A stretch of DNA of 64,000 bases from the NCBI RefSeq assembly GCF_025398155.2, contig NZ_CP104562.2:3968001-4032000 (forward strand). The letters run 5' to 3'. Below the pieces are notes generated by a model, which was not told where the DNA came from, did not search any database, and saw only the letters and a program-made list of their open reading frames with translations. The stretch is from Roseateles amylovorans. Lineage in GTDB: Bacteria > Pseudomonadota > Gammaproteobacteria > Burkholderiales > Burkholderiaceae_C. The position numbers and the translations under genes were made by a program. Shown one piece after another: positions 42,157 through 51,622 of this stretch (positions are counted from its first letter, which is position 1; each line of letters opens with the position of its first letter).

Positions 42157-44184
42157 ATGTACAAGACCTCCTTCCTGGACCTGCCCCCTCTCCGCGGGGC
42201 CGCAGGCACCGTCCACCTGCCGGGCTCCAAAAGCATTTCCAACCGGGTGCTGCTGCTGGCGGGCCTGTCCGAGGGCGACACCCGGGTCCACGACCTGCTG
42301 GACTCCGACGACACCCGCGTCATGCTCGATGCCCTGCGCCAAATCGGCTGCGGACTGGATCCGCAACCCGACGGCGTGTTGCGCGTGACCGGCATCGGCG
42401 GCCGACTGCGCACCGACTCGGCCCAGCTGTTCCTCGGCAACGCCGGCACGGCCATGCGCCCGCTGACCGCCGCGCTGGCGCTGCTGACGGCCACCCAGGG
42501 TGGCCACTTCGAGCTCTCCGGCGTGCCCCGCATGCATGAGCGTCCGATCGGTGATCTGGTCGATGCCCTGCGTGCCCTGGGCTGCCCGATCGACTGCCTG
42601 GGCCAGGAAGGCTATCCGCCGCTGCGACTGAACGGACCGGCGTCGTTGACGTTGGATGAACCGGTGCGGGTGCGCGGCGATGTCTCCAGCCAGTTCCTGA
42701 CCGCGCTGTTGCTGGCGCTGCCGCTGGTGGCCGCCCACGACGTCGTCATCGAGGTGATCGGCGAGCTGATCTCCAAGCCCTATGTTCACATCACGCTGGA
42801 ACTGCTGGCGCGCTTCGGCGTGCAGGTACAGCGCGACGCCGACTGGCAACGCTTCGTCATCCCCGCCGGCAGCCGTTATCGCTCGCCGGGCGCGGTGCAT
42901 GTCGAGGGCGACGCCTCCTCCGCCTCCTATTTCGTTGCCCTGGGCGCGATCGCCGCGGACACGGCCCCCGTCCGCATCGAGGGCGTCGGCTCCAGCTCCG
43001 TGCAAGGCGATGTGCGCTTCGTCGAGGCCGCACAGGCCATGGGCGCACAGGTCGAGATCGGTCCCAACTGGCTGGAAGTGCGCCGCGGCGCCTGGCCGCT
43101 GCGCGCGCTGGAGCTCGATTGCAACCACATCCCGGACGCGGCCATGACGCTGGCCGTGATGGCGCTGTACGCGGACGGCCCCACCACCCTGCGCAACATC
43201 GCCTCCTGGCGCGTCAAGGAAACCGACCGCATTGCCGCCATGGCGACGGAACTGCGCAAGCTCGGGGCCGAGGTCGAGGAAGGCCCGGACTGGCTGCGGG
43301 TGCATCCGCTGAGCCAGTGGCAACCGGCCGCGATCCACACCTATGACGACCATCGCGTCGCGATGTGCTTCTCGCTGGCCGCCTTCAATGGCCTGCTGCC
43401 GGGCCGCGCGCAGACGGCGGTGCCGGTGCGCATCCTCGACCCCCAGTGCGTCGCCAAGACCTTCCCCGACTACTTCGAGACCCTGTTCGACGTGGTCCAC
43501 GCCGACCCTGCCGACATCCCGGTCATCACCATCGACGGCCCCACCGCCTCCGGCAAGGGCACCCTGACCGATGTCGTGGCCCATGCCTTGGGCTACCACG
43601 TGCTGGACTCCGGCGCCCTGTACCGGGTGACCGGCCTGGCCGCGTCCCGCGCGGGCGTGAGCCTGGATGACGGCGACGCGGTCGCCGCCCTGGTGCCGAC
43701 GCTGGACCTGCGCTTCACCCAAGGCCATGTCTTCCTGGCTGGCCAGGAGGTGTCTGCCGACTTGCGGCTGGAAGCCACCGGTCTGATGGCCTCCCAGGTC
43801 GGTGCGCACCCGCCGGTCCGGCGGGCGCTGCATCAGCTGCAGCTGGATTTCCGTCGCCTGCCGGGCCTGGTGGCCGATGGGCGCGACATGGGCACGGCCA
43901 TCTTTCCGGAGGCCTCGCTCAAGGTCTTCCTCACCGCCAGTGCGGCCACCCGGGCCGAGCGACGCTATCGTCAATTGATTTCCAAGGGCCTCTCGGCTAA
44001 TATGGAAGGCTTGCGCGCTGACTTGGAAGCGCGGGATGCGCGAGACAAAGGTCGCAGCGCATCTCCGCTACAAGCCGCAGCGGACGCGATTGAGCTGGAC
44101 AACTCGGCGCAGACCATCGAGGAATCGAGGGATCTGGTGCTGAGCTGGTGGCAGCAAAAGCGTCCGTTCCAGCCTCAGTTTTAA
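42157..44184 (+). CDS. aroA-cmk: Fused EPSP synthase / cytidylate kinase
   Basis: A 675-residue fusion. Residues 1 to about 445 are 3-phosphoshikimate 1-carboxyvinyltransferase: GSKSISNRVLLLAGL, LFLGNAGTAMRPL and VKETDRIAAMATELRKLG. Residues about 452-675 are CMP kinase: PVITIDGPTASGKGT with P-loop GPTASGKGT at about 460-468, LDSGALYR, DGRDMGTAIFP and RDARDKGRSASPL. No linker is visible and no stop or frameshift separates the parts. Separate aroA and cmk genes normally adjoin in this order next to rpsA, so the fusion probably arose by stop-codon loss. It is known in some Burkholderiales. Confidence 0.95.
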   Translation: MYKTSFLDLPPLRGAAGTVHLPGSKSISNRVLLLAGLSEGDTRVHDLLDSDDTRVMLDALRQIGCGLDPQPDGVLRVTGIGGRLRTDSAQLFLGNAGTAMRPLTAALALLTATQGGHFELSGVPRMHERPIGDLVDALRALGCPIDCLGQEGYPPLRLNGPASLTLDEPVRVRGDVSSQFLTALLLALPLVAAHDVVIEVIGELISKPYVHITLELLARFGVQVQRDADWQRFVIPAGSRYRSPGAVHVEGDASSASYFVALGAIAADTAPVRIEGVGSSSVQGDVRFVEAAQAMGAQVEIGPNWLEVRRGAWPLRALELDCNHIPDAAMTLAVMALYADGPTTLRNIASWRVKETDRIAAMATELRKLGAEVEEGPDWLRVHPLSQWQPAAIHTYDDHRVAMCFSLAAFNGLLPGRAQTAVPVRILDPQCVAKTFPDYFETLFDVVHADPADIPVITIDGPTASGKGTLTDVVAHALGYHVLDSGALYRVTGLAASRAGVSLDDGDAVAALVPTLDLRFTQGHVFLAGQEVSADLRLEATGLMASQVGAHPPVRRALHQLQLDFRRLPGLVADGRDMGTAIFPEASLKVFLTASAATRAERRYRQLISKGLSANMEGLRADLEARDARDKGRSASPLQAAADAIELDNSAQTIEESRDLVLSWWQQKRPFQPQF

Positions 44185-44361
44185 GCCCCGCGCAGATTCA
44201 GGAGCCTCGCCCCTCCCTCCGGACGCCAGTCCACTGGGGGCGATGTATTCGACAACCTAACCCGCAAGTCCGCTTGCACAACGCCGCCAACGCTTTGAAC
44301 GCCGCACGCCGCTTCGCACGAAGCAGCGCGACGCTCTACGCCTAGGCTAGGAAATTTCACC

Positions 44362-46074
44362 ATGTCCCAAACCCAAACCGCCACCGGCGGCGATTCCTTC
44401 GCCGCGATGTTCGAGGAATCGCTGCTGCGCGCCAACATGCGCACCGGCGAAGTCATCTCGGCCGAAGTGGTCCGTATCGAGCACAACTTCGTGGTGGTCA
44501 ACGCCGGCCTGAAGTCTGAAGCCTACGTGCCCGTTGAAGAATTCAAGAACGACCAGGGCGACGTCGAAGTCCAGGTCGGCGACTTCATCTCGGTGGCCAT
44601 CGACGCCATCGAGAACGGCTACGGCGACACCATCCTGTCGCGTGACAAGGCCAAGCGCCTGGCCTCGTGGCTGTCGCTGGAAAACGCGCTGGAATCCGGC
44701 GAGTTCGTGACCGGCACCGTCTCCGGCAAGGTCAAGGGCGGCCTGACCGTCCTGGTCAACGGCATCCGCGCCTTCCTGCCCGGTTCGCTGCTCGACACCC
44801 GCCCGGTGAAGGACATGAGCCCGTTCGAGGGCAAGACCATGGAGTTCAAGGTCATCAAGCTGGACCGCAAGCGCAACAACGTTGTGCTGTCGCGTCGCGC
44901 GGTGGTCGAGGCTTCGATGGGTGAAGAGCGCGCCAAGCTGCTCGAGACGCTGACCGAAGGCGCCATCGTCAACGGCGTGGTCAAGAACATCACCGAATAC
45001 GGTGCGTTCGTGGACCTGGGCGGCATCGACGGCCTGCTGCACATCACCGACATGGCCTGGCGCCGTGTCCGTCACCCGAGCGAAGTGGTGACGGTCGGTC
45101 AAGAGCTGACCGCCAAGGTCCTGAAGTTCGACGCCGAGAAGAACCGCGTCTCGCTGGGCCTGAAGCAGCTGGGCGATGACCCGTGGTTCGGCGTGTCGCG
45201 CCGCTACCCGGCCAACACCCGCCTGTTCGGCAAGGTCACGAACATCGCCGACTACGGCGCGTTCGTCGAGATCGAACCCGGCATCGAAGGCCTGGTGCAC
45301 GTCTCCGAAATGGACTGGACCAACAAGAACGTGGCCCCGTCCAAGGTCGTCTCGCTGGGCGACGAAGTGGAAGTCATGGTCCTGGAGATCGACGAAGACA
45401 AGCGTCGCATCTCGCTGGGCATGAAGCAGTGCCGCGCCAACCCGTGGGAAGAGTTCGCCGAGAACGTCAAGCGCGGCGACCGCGTCAAGGGCCCGATCAA
45501 GTCGATCACCGACTTCGGCGTGTTCGTGGGCCTGGCCCAGGGCATCGACGGCCTGGTGCACCTGTCCGACCTGTCGTGGAACGAGCCGGGTGAAACCGCC
45601 GTCCGCAACTACAAGAAGGGCCAGGAAGTCGACGCCATCGTGCTGGCTGTGGACGTCGAGCGCGAGCGCATCTCGCTGGGCATCAAGCAGCTGGACGGTG
45701 ACCCGTTCACCACCTTCGTGTCGGTCAACGACCGCGGCATGACGATCACCGGCAAGGTCAAGACCGTCGACGCCCGTGGCGCCGAGATCGACCTGGGCGA
45801 AGACGTCATCGGCTATCTGCGCGCTTCGGAAATCTCCCGCGACCGCGTGGAAGACGCCCGCAACGTGCTGAAGGAAGGCGACGAAGTCTCGGCCGTCATC
45901 ATCAACGTCGACCGCAAGGCTCGCAGCATCCAGCTGTCGATCAAGGCCAAGGACAACGCGGACGAGCAGCAAGCCATGCGCAGCCTGTCCCAGTCCAATG
46001 AGCGTGAAAACGCCGGCACGACCAGCTTGGGCGCCCTGCTGCGCGCCAAGCTGGACAACCAGAACAACGGCTGA
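44362..46074 (+). CDS. rpsA: 30S ribosomal protein S1
   Basis: RNA-binding ribosomal protein that brings mRNA to the 30S subunit. The 570-residue protein has six S1 (OB-fold) repeats, starting near residues 34, 120, 205, 292, 379 and 466. Later repeats show the typical core GAFVDLGGIDGLLHITDMAW, GAFVEIEPGIEGLVHVSEMDW and GVFVGLAQGIDGLVHLSDLSW. The first two repeats are the more diverged ribosome-binding pair. AGGAAA 8 bp upstream serves as ribosome site. It follows cmk and precedes ihfB, the classical order. Confidence 0.98.
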   Translation: MSQTQTATGGDSFAAMFEESLLRANMRTGEVISAEVVRIEHNFVVVNAGLKSEAYVPVEEFKNDQGDVEVQVGDFISVAIDAIENGYGDTILSRDKAKRLASWLSLENALESGEFVTGTVSGKVKGGLTVLVNGIRAFLPGSLLDTRPVKDMSPFEGKTMEFKVIKLDRKRNNVVLSRRAVVEASMGEERAKLLETLTEGAIVNGVVKNITEYGAFVDLGGIDGLLHITDMAWRRVRHPSEVVTVGQELTAKVLKFDAEKNRVSLGLKQLGDDPWFGVSRRYPANTRLFGKVTNIADYGAFVEIEPGIEGLVHVSEMDWTNKNVAPSKVVSLGDEVEVMVLEIDEDKRRISLGMKQCRANPWEEFAENVKRGDRVKGPIKSITDFGVFVGLAQGIDGLVHLSDLSWNEPGETAVRNYKKGQEVDAIVLAVDVERERISLGIKQLDGDPFTTFVSVNDRGMTITGKVKTVDARGAEIDLGEDVIGYLRASEISRDRVEDARNVLKEGDEVSAVIINVDRKARSIQLSIKAKDNADEQQAMRSLSQSNERENAGTTSLGALLRAKLDNQNNG

Positions 46075-46225
46075 TCGGCCACGGCCGTCCTGGCGGCGGC
46101 CGAACCGATCGTCGGGGATTTCACGCCGGTGGACGGATCGATGCCTGCATCGACCGCCTCTGCTGGGAATCCCTGTTCTGACGCGGGACAGGCTGAGTTA
46201 GCCTGATCCCGCCGCGACACTTCTT

Positions 46226-46257
46226 CAACAGGCTCGCCACGTTGTGCGAGCCTGTTG
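46226..46257 (+). terminator. Hairpin downstream of rpsA, probable terminator
   Basis: CAACAGGCTCGC (46226-46237) pairs perfectly with GCGAGCCTGTTG (46246-46257), 8-nt loop. The stem is followed by TTCTTC rather than a pure T-run, so termination may be partial, leaving some read-through into ihfB 20 bp later. Confidence 0.6.
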
Positions 46258-46277
46258 TTCTTCAGATGCCCACAACC

Positions 46278-46586
46278 ATGACCCGCTCCGACCTGGTGGC
46301 CCATTTGTCCGAACGATTCGGCCAGCTCACCCAACGAGACACCGAATTCGCGGTCAAGACCATCCTGGACGCGATGTCCGACGCCCTGGCGCGTGGCCAC
46401 CGCATCGAGATCCGTGGTTTCGGCAGCTTCTCCATCAATCGCCGCCCGCCCCGCATGGGCCGCAATCCCCGCAGCGGCGAGCAGGTCCTGATCCCCGAAA
46501 AGCTGGTCCCGCACTTCAAGCCAGGCAAGGCCCTGCGCGAAGCGGTCGACGCGCAATTGCCGGTGACCGATCCCCTCACCGACTGA
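46278..46586 (+). CDS. ihfB: Integration host factor subunit beta
   Basis: One half of the IHF heterodimer, which bends DNA at specific sites for replication, recombination and transcription. The 102-residue protein has the HU/IHF fold: MTRSDLVAHLSERF start, IEIRGFGSFSINRRPPRMGRNP (the beta-arm and the family signature) and PHFKPGKALREAV. The ATG at 46278 gives the start seen in homologues. An ATG at 46266 is also in frame. The rpsA-ihfB order is conserved across proteobacteria. Confidence 0.96.
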   Translation: MTRSDLVAHLSERFGQLTQRDTEFAVKTILDAMSDALARGHRIEIRGFGSFSINRRPPRMGRNPRSGEQVLIPEKLVPHFKPGKALREAVDAQLPVTDPLTD

Positions 46587-46623
46587 CACGGTCCGACCCG
46601 CGCACGCGCCTAGAATCGCGGCC

Positions 46624-46911
46624 ATGCGAATCCTGGTCTGGCTCTTCCGTGCCTTCCTCTTCTTCACGCTCTTCGCCTTCGCGCTGAACAACAGTCAGGA
46701 CGTGGTCGTCCACTGGTTCTTCGGCCAGGCCTGGCGCGCCCCGCTGGTGATCGTCGTGCTGCTCACCTTCGCCGTCGGTTGCGCCTTCGGCGTGCTGGCC
46801 ATGGTGCCTGCCTGGTGGCGCCACAAGCGCGCCGCAGCCCGCCAGCTTCCTCCGGCCGACGATCTGCCGGCTCCCGCCTCTACCGACCCCAAGCTGCCCG
46901 ATGGAATTTGA
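46624..46911 (+). CDS. lapA: Lipopolysaccharide assembly protein A
   Basis: A 95-residue inner-membrane protein with two membrane spans (about 4-22 and 39-63) joined by NNSQDVVVHWFFGQAWRAP, the DUF1049/LapA pattern, and a Pro-rich cytoplasmic tail. In E. coli LapA works with LapB in control of LpxC and LPS assembly. It overlaps lapB by 11 bp, so the pair is co-translated. Confidence 0.92.
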   Translation: MRILVWLFRAFLFFTLFAFALNNSQDVVVHWFFGQAWRAPLVIVVLLTFAVGCAFGVLAMVPAWWRHKRAAARQLPPADDLPAPASTDPKLPDGI

Positions 46912-48058
46912 TCTGAGCTGGCTGCTGATCGGCGTCCCCCTGGTCTTCGGCCTGGGCTGGCTGGCCTCCAAGCTGGACTCGCGCCAGTGGAAGCGCGAAC
47001 AGCGTGACGCCCCCCGCGCCTACTTCAAGGGCTTGAACCTGCTGCTCAATGAACAGCAGGACAAGGCCATCGACGCCTTCATCGAGGCAGTGCAGGCCGA
47101 CCCCGACACCTCCGAGCTGCATTTCGCGCTGGGTAACCTGTTCCGCCGCCGAGGCGAATACGAGCGGGCGGTGCGGGTGCATCAGCATCTGCTCTCGCGC
47201 GGCGACCTGCCCAAGGCCGAACGCGACCGTGCCCAGTACGCCCTGGCCCAGGACTTCTTCAAGGCAGGCCTGTTCGACCGGGCCGAATCCGCCTATGAAG
47301 CGCTCAAGGGCACGGCCTTCGACCATGACGCCGCGCTGGCGCTGCTCTCCCTCTACGAGCGCTCACGCGAATGGGCCAAGGCCGCCGAGGTCTCCGAACA
47401 GCTGGAAGCCAGCGGCACCGGCTCTTTTGCCGGACGCATTGCCAACTACTGGTGCGAATTGGCCCTGGAAGCCCAAGCCCGGCAAAGCCCCGACGAAGCG
47501 CGCCGTTGGCTCGACCAGGCCCGCCAGCGCGCCCCGCATGCCGCGCGGGCTTATGTGCTGATGGGCCAGACCCTGGCCCGCCAAGGCGATCAGGCCGGTG
47601 CCATGGCCATCTACGGCGACCTGCTGAGGGCCAATCCGGACGCCTTCAATCTGGTGGCGCGCGACTATGCCCAGGCGGCCCAGGCCACCCAGTCGGTCTC
47701 CCCCGCGCTGAGCCTGCTCGAATCCCATTACCGGCGCCATCCCAGCATGGCGCTGCTGCAGGCCATCGCGCTGCTGGAGCCGTCGCCCGACGCCCAGCGC
47801 CGCCGGCTGAGCGACCACCTGCGGGTGGAACCAGCCCTGTCCGCCGCCACCCAATTGCTGCAGCAGAGTCAGGCGCGACAGGTCCCGCTGAACGAGGACG
47901 AAGCCCAGCTCGTCGGCACCGCCCTGCAACGGGCTGTGCGACCGCTGCAGCGCTATCGCTGCGCCGCATGCGGCTTCGAGTCTCAGCACTATTTCTGGCA
48001 ATGTCCCGGCTGCCTGAGCTGGGACAGCTATCCGCCGCGCTGGGTCGAGGAACTCTGA
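46901..48058 (+). CDS. lapB: Lipopolysaccharide assembly protein B
   Basis: Membrane-anchored adaptor that in E. coli presents LpxC to the FtsH protease, balancing LPS and phospholipid synthesis. The 385-residue protein has one N-terminal span (about 3-20), a run of TPR repeats (about 45-330, e.g. DPDTSELHFALGNLFRRRGE) and a C-terminal rubredoxin-like metal knot with CAAC and CPGC (about 353-374). Length matches E. coli (389). It is followed by glycan genes, consistent with an envelope theme. Confidence 0.95.
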   Translation: MEFDLSWLLIGVPLVFGLGWLASKLDSRQWKREQRDAPRAYFKGLNLLLNEQQDKAIDAFIEAVQADPDTSELHFALGNLFRRRGEYERAVRVHQHLLSRGDLPKAERDRAQYALAQDFFKAGLFDRAESAYEALKGTAFDHDAALALLSLYERSREWAKAAEVSEQLEASGTGSFAGRIANYWCELALEAQARQSPDEARRWLDQARQRAPHAARAYVLMGQTLARQGDQAGAMAIYGDLLRANPDAFNLVARDYAQAAQATQSVSPALSLLESHYRRHPSMALLQAIALLEPSPDAQRRRLSDHLRVEPALSAATQLLQQSQARQVPLNEDEAQLVGTALQRAVRPLQRYRCAACGFESQHYFWQCPGCLSWDSYPPRWVEEL

Positions 48059-48325
48059 GCGGGCAGACCCGGACCTCGATCGAACGACGCTTGCGTGCGT
48101 GCGATCCTTTGCGACACGGGGACCCGCGGCCCCATCAAAGGGCCGGCTGTCAGCAAGCACCACTGGGTGTAACCCCCTGCTTTCAGAGGAAGACCGCTGA
48201 AGCAAGTATGCGATCATTGTCAGCAGATTCCGCAGCATCGTCGGCGCCCACCGCCGCAGGTGCCGCACCGGTTTTCCTGGCCATGCCCGGGCTGATTCAG
48301 CTGGGTGCCGCTATTTCCGCCCCAC

Positions 48326-49078
48326 ATGTCGAAGAGTCCTGATCCCCGCGACGCCGAGCGCGTCATCCTGTGCATGAAGTGGGGCACCAAATACGGCCCG
48401 GAGTATGTCAATCGGCTGTACGCCATGGTTCGTCGGCACCTGCGCGGCGACTTCCGCTTCGTCTGTCTGACCGACCGCAGCGACGGCATTCGCGAAGAAG
48501 TCCAGTGCCTGCCGATCCCGGCGCTGGCCCTGCCACCGGGCATTCCGGAACGCGGCTGGACCAAGCTCACCACCTTCGAGGCCGACCTGCACGGCCTCAC
48601 CGGCACCGCGCTCTTCCTGGACCTGGATGTGGTGATCGTCGACGACATCACCCCGTTCTTCGAGGTCCCCGGCGAGTTCCTGATCATCCACGACTGGAAA
48701 CGTCCTTGGCGCATCACCGGCAACTCGTCGGTCTACCGCTTCACCCTGGGTGCGCATGCCGATGTGCTGGCGAAGTTCCGCCGCGAGTTCGATGCCATCC
48801 GCCAGAAGTTCCGCAACGAGCAGGCCTACCTGTCGGACGAGATCCATCGCAAGGGCCAGTTGCAGTATTGGGACAACCGGTGGTGTGTCAGTTTCAAGTA
48901 CCACTGCATTCCGCGCTGGCCGCTGAACTATTTCCGCCCGCCGACAACTCCGGTGGGCGCGCGCATCCTGATCTTCCACGGCGTGATGAATCCGCCGGAC
49001 GCGCTGGCGGGCCGCAGCAATGGCAACTGGCGTCGGCCGCTGCCCGCACCCTGGATTGCCGACCACTGGCGGGAGTGA
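48326..49078 (+). CDS. Glycosyltransferase-like protein (GT-A fold)
   Basis: A 250-residue soluble protein. ILCMKWGTKYGPEYVNRLY opens a nucleotide-sugar-binding GT-A-type fold, and LFLDLDVVIVDD (97-107) supplies a DxD-like metal/UDP-sugar site. A second half with NEQAYLSDEI and a C-terminal LIFHGVMNPP resembles the GT8-like/capsular transferases with their closing HG motif. The donor sugar and acceptor are not deducible. The ATG at 48326 was preferred over a GTG at 48305. It is the first gene of the glycan cluster after lapB. Confidence 0.75.
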   Translation: MSKSPDPRDAERVILCMKWGTKYGPEYVNRLYAMVRRHLRGDFRFVCLTDRSDGIREEVQCLPIPALALPPGIPERGWTKLTTFEADLHGLTGTALFLDLDVVIVDDITPFFEVPGEFLIIHDWKRPWRITGNSSVYRFTLGAHADVLAKFRREFDAIRQKFRNEQAYLSDEIHRKGQLQYWDNRWCVSFKYHCIPRWPLNYFRPPTTPVGARILIFHGVMNPPDALAGRSNGNWRRPLPAPWIADHWRE

Positions 49079-49154
49079 CGCCCCTGCGTCTGCTCGCTCC
49101 GCCACACTCGACTCCCCCACCACCGCAGTCGCCCCCAGACGTCCTCCCCACGCC

Positions 49155-50225
49155 ATGAGCGCTTCTTCCGCCTCCCCACCGACCGACCGCCTCGCCCCCA
49201 CTGCCGACGGCATCACGCCGCCCTGGCTGTCGGTGCTGATTCCCGTCTACAACGTCCAGGACTATCTGCGCGAGTGTGTCGAGTCGGTGCTGTCGCAGGC
49301 CGATCACGGCGTGGAGGTGCTGATGGTGGACGACTGCTCCACCGACGGCTCCGCCGCCCTGATGCGTCAACTGGCCGCCCGAGACCCGCGGGTGCGCTGC
49401 CTGTTCCATGAGCAGAACCAGGGGCTCTCCGGCGCCCGCAACACCTTGCTGCAGGCGGCGACCGGCGACTACGTCTGGTTCCTCGATTCCGACGACTACC
49501 TCATGCCCGGCGCCCTGCCCGGCCTGCGCGCCCTGGCCGAGCGGCACGCACCGGCGCTGGTGATGTGCGACTTCCGCATGGTGCGCACGCCGATGAAACG
49601 CAAGCACCGTTGGCGCGGCGAGCTGCACAAGCGCACCTTCTTCGGACCTGAACGTGAATTGCTGAACGACCGCTCGATGCTCTTCATCGGCCTGTTCGAA
49701 GCCGGGCAGATGCACAGCTGGTCCAAGATCGCCAAGCGCAGCGTCTGGGGCGACCAACTGCGATTTCCGGTCGGTCGCTATTTCGAGGACATGGGCACCA
49801 CGCCCTTCCTGGCCCTGCTGGCGCAGAACTACTGGTACGAGCCGTCGGTGTGGGTGGCCTATCGCCAGCGCGAAGGCTCCATCCTGCACACGCCCAACCT
49901 GAAGAAGGCGGAGCATCTGGCGCATGCGCTGTCGGGATTGCGCGAGGCGGCCGCCAAGGCGTCGCTGTCCAGCGCAGCCAAGTTCGCCTGGGCCCATTTC
50001 GCGGCCCGCAACTTCATCAGCGCCGCCCGCATGGCCCATCGGGCCGAACCGGCTGGCTGCTCCGGGCTGATCGGCCACTACCGGGCCGAATTCGAACGGG
50101 CCTCGCCGATCTCGCTGCGAGAACTGGAGCTGAGCTATCTGCGTCGCGGCTGGTGGATCCGGGCCCTGCGCCTGCGCCATTGGCTGGCGCGGGCGGACGT
50201 CTCCAAAGTACGCAGCGCGGCTTGA
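49155..50225 (+). CDS. Glycosyltransferase family 2 protein
   Basis: A 356-residue inverting glycosyltransferase. The GT2 fold is clear: LSVLIPVYNVQDYLRECVES (25-44), VDDCSTDGS (58-66), QNQGLSGARNTLLQAATGDY (88-106) and the DxD motif FLDSDDY (109-115). The last 130 residues are helical and carry no membrane span, so the enzyme should act on the cytoplasmic face. It starts 76 bp after the preceding transferase and the next gene converges on it. Confidence 0.92.
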   Translation: MSASSASPPTDRLAPTADGITPPWLSVLIPVYNVQDYLRECVESVLSQADHGVEVLMVDDCSTDGSAALMRQLAARDPRVRCLFHEQNQGLSGARNTLLQAATGDYVWFLDSDDYLMPGALPGLRALAERHAPALVMCDFRMVRTPMKRKHRWRGELHKRTFFGPERELLNDRSMLFIGLFEAGQMHSWSKIAKRSVWGDQLRFPVGRYFEDMGTTPFLALLAQNYWYEPSVWVAYRQREGSILHTPNLKKAEHLAHALSGLREAAAKASLSSAAKFAWAHFAARNFISAARMAHRAEPAGCSGLIGHYRAEFERASPISLRELELSYLRRGWWIRALRLRHWLARADVSKVRSAA

Positions 50226-50230
50226 TCCGA

Positions 50231-50279
50231 GCCGTGATCCCAGGTGTGATCCGAGGTGTGAGCCGAGGTGTGACGAGAG
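50231..50279. repeat. Degenerate 12-bp tandem repeat
   Basis: About four imperfect units of GTGTGATCCGAG lie between two convergent glycosyltransferase genes, just after the stop of the GT2 gene. Units differ by one to three bases, which points to old slippage. No coding or regulatory role is evident. Confidence 0.6.
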
Positions 50280-50339
50280 GGGCTTTTGCCGAGGCCCGAA
50301 CCCACCAATGACCGCAGGCCCTGGGCACCGCGGCAGCAC

Positions 50340-51473
50340 CTACAACGACAGCAACATCGCCTCGTAGCGCTGCGTCATCAATTCGACGCTGTGCTCGTCG
50401 ATCGCGCGTTGACGCGCCGCAGCGCCCAAGCTCGCCGCCAGCGTCGGATCGCGCAGCAGCCGCTCCAGCGCCTGCGCCAGCGCCGCAGGGTCGGCCTCCG
50501 GCACCAGCAGCCCGGTTCGGTCCTGCTCCAGCACGCCTTCGACGCCCGGCACCAGCGACGCCACACAAGCGCAGCCCGCCGCCATAGCTTCCAGCAGCGC
50601 CAGCGGCATGCCCTCCCAGTGGGTGGACAAGACGAAGATCCGCTGGCTGATCAACAGGCCGGGGATGTCGCCGTGATGGCCGAGAAAGCGCACCTGATCG
50701 CCCAACTTGAGCGACTCGACCAACCGCTCCGCCGCCTCGCGATAGCTGGACTTGCCGCCGCCGGCCAGATGCAGCGTCGGACGCAGCCCCCGGTCGCGCA
50801 GCAGCGCGACCGCGCGGATCAAGGTCTGCGGGTCCTTCTGCCGCGCAAACCGGGCGGACATCACGATGCCCGGCTCACGCTGTTCAGACGGATGGGCCGG
50901 CGCCTGGGCAAAGCGCTCCAGCCGGATGCCGTTCGGAATGGCCAGCGTCAGCGCCTCCGGCATGCCCAAGGCGACCAACTGGCGCCGCACCCCTTCCGAC
51001 ACGCCCACCAGTTTGGCGCTGTGCTGGCTCAGCTTCAGCGCGGCAGCGCGCTTGGCGCGGGTGTAGCGCTCGCGCGCGTTGTGCTCCACCTGCACCAGCT
51101 TCGGCACCCGGGCCCACAAGCCGGCGCGGCGACCCAGCAGATGCTCGGGAAAGCCATGCGCCATCAGCACGTCCGGTCGAAGGTTCAGGCACAGGCGGCG
51201 CAGCGACCAGATCGTCGCCAGATGCGACCAGCCCGGCACCACATGCACCGCCAAGCCTAGGTCACGCAGCGCCTGCAGACGAGCGCGGTTGGCCTCGCTG
51301 TCGGTGTTGCGCTTGCGGCGCAGCACCAGCACAGGCGCGATGTGGGTGCTCTTGAGTTGGGCGACACAGAGGTCGATCGCCACTTGCGTCGCACCCGAAA
51401 ATCCACCGGTCACAAAATGCAGCACGCGACGCCGACCGTCTGGCGTCGGCAAGTTTGGAGAAGGCTCAACCAT
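50340..51473 (-). CDS. Glycosyltransferase family 4 protein
   Basis: A 377-residue retaining glycosyltransferase of GT-B fold. The N-terminal half begins VLHFVTGGFSGATQVAIDL, and the donor-binding half has MSARFARQKDPQTLIRAV (about 205-222) and the E-x7-E signature in THWEGMPLALLEAMAAG (about 286-302). It is the only minus-strand gene in the glycan cluster and is divergent from glf across a 149-bp spacer, which should hold promoters for both. Substrates are not deducible. Confidence 0.92.
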   Translation of the reverse strand: MVEPSPNLPTPDGRRRVLHFVTGGFSGATQVAIDLCVAQLKSTHIAPVLVLRRKRNTDSEANRARLQALRDLGLAVHVVPGWSHLATIWSLRRLCLNLRPDVLMAHGFPEHLLGRRAGLWARVPKLVQVEHNARERYTRAKRAAALKLSQHSAKLVGVSEGVRRQLVALGMPEALTLAIPNGIRLERFAQAPAHPSEQREPGIVMSARFARQKDPQTLIRAVALLRDRGLRPTLHLAGGGKSSYREAAERLVESLKLGDQVRFLGHHGDIPGLLISQRIFVLSTHWEGMPLALLEAMAAGCACVASLVPGVEGVLEQDRTGLLVPEADPAALAQALERLLRDPTLAASLGAAARQRAIDEHSVELMTQRYEAMLLSL

Positions 51474-51622
51474 CGCGGCAGTTTATTCGCATGCCCCCTG
51501 GGGCCAACGGGCCCCTCCGCGCATGAGAAGCCCCGGTAAATGTCGGTAGTTCGATGGCTGTGCGCGCCGAACTGGCGCCACAATTCGCACAACCTTTGAG
51601 CAGGTCCCTGGCGGCCCCCGTT

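Noticed and set aside
41839..43974. 711-codon antisense frame across tyrA and aroA-cmk
   Set aside because: Same reason: shadow of real genes, no recognisable domain.
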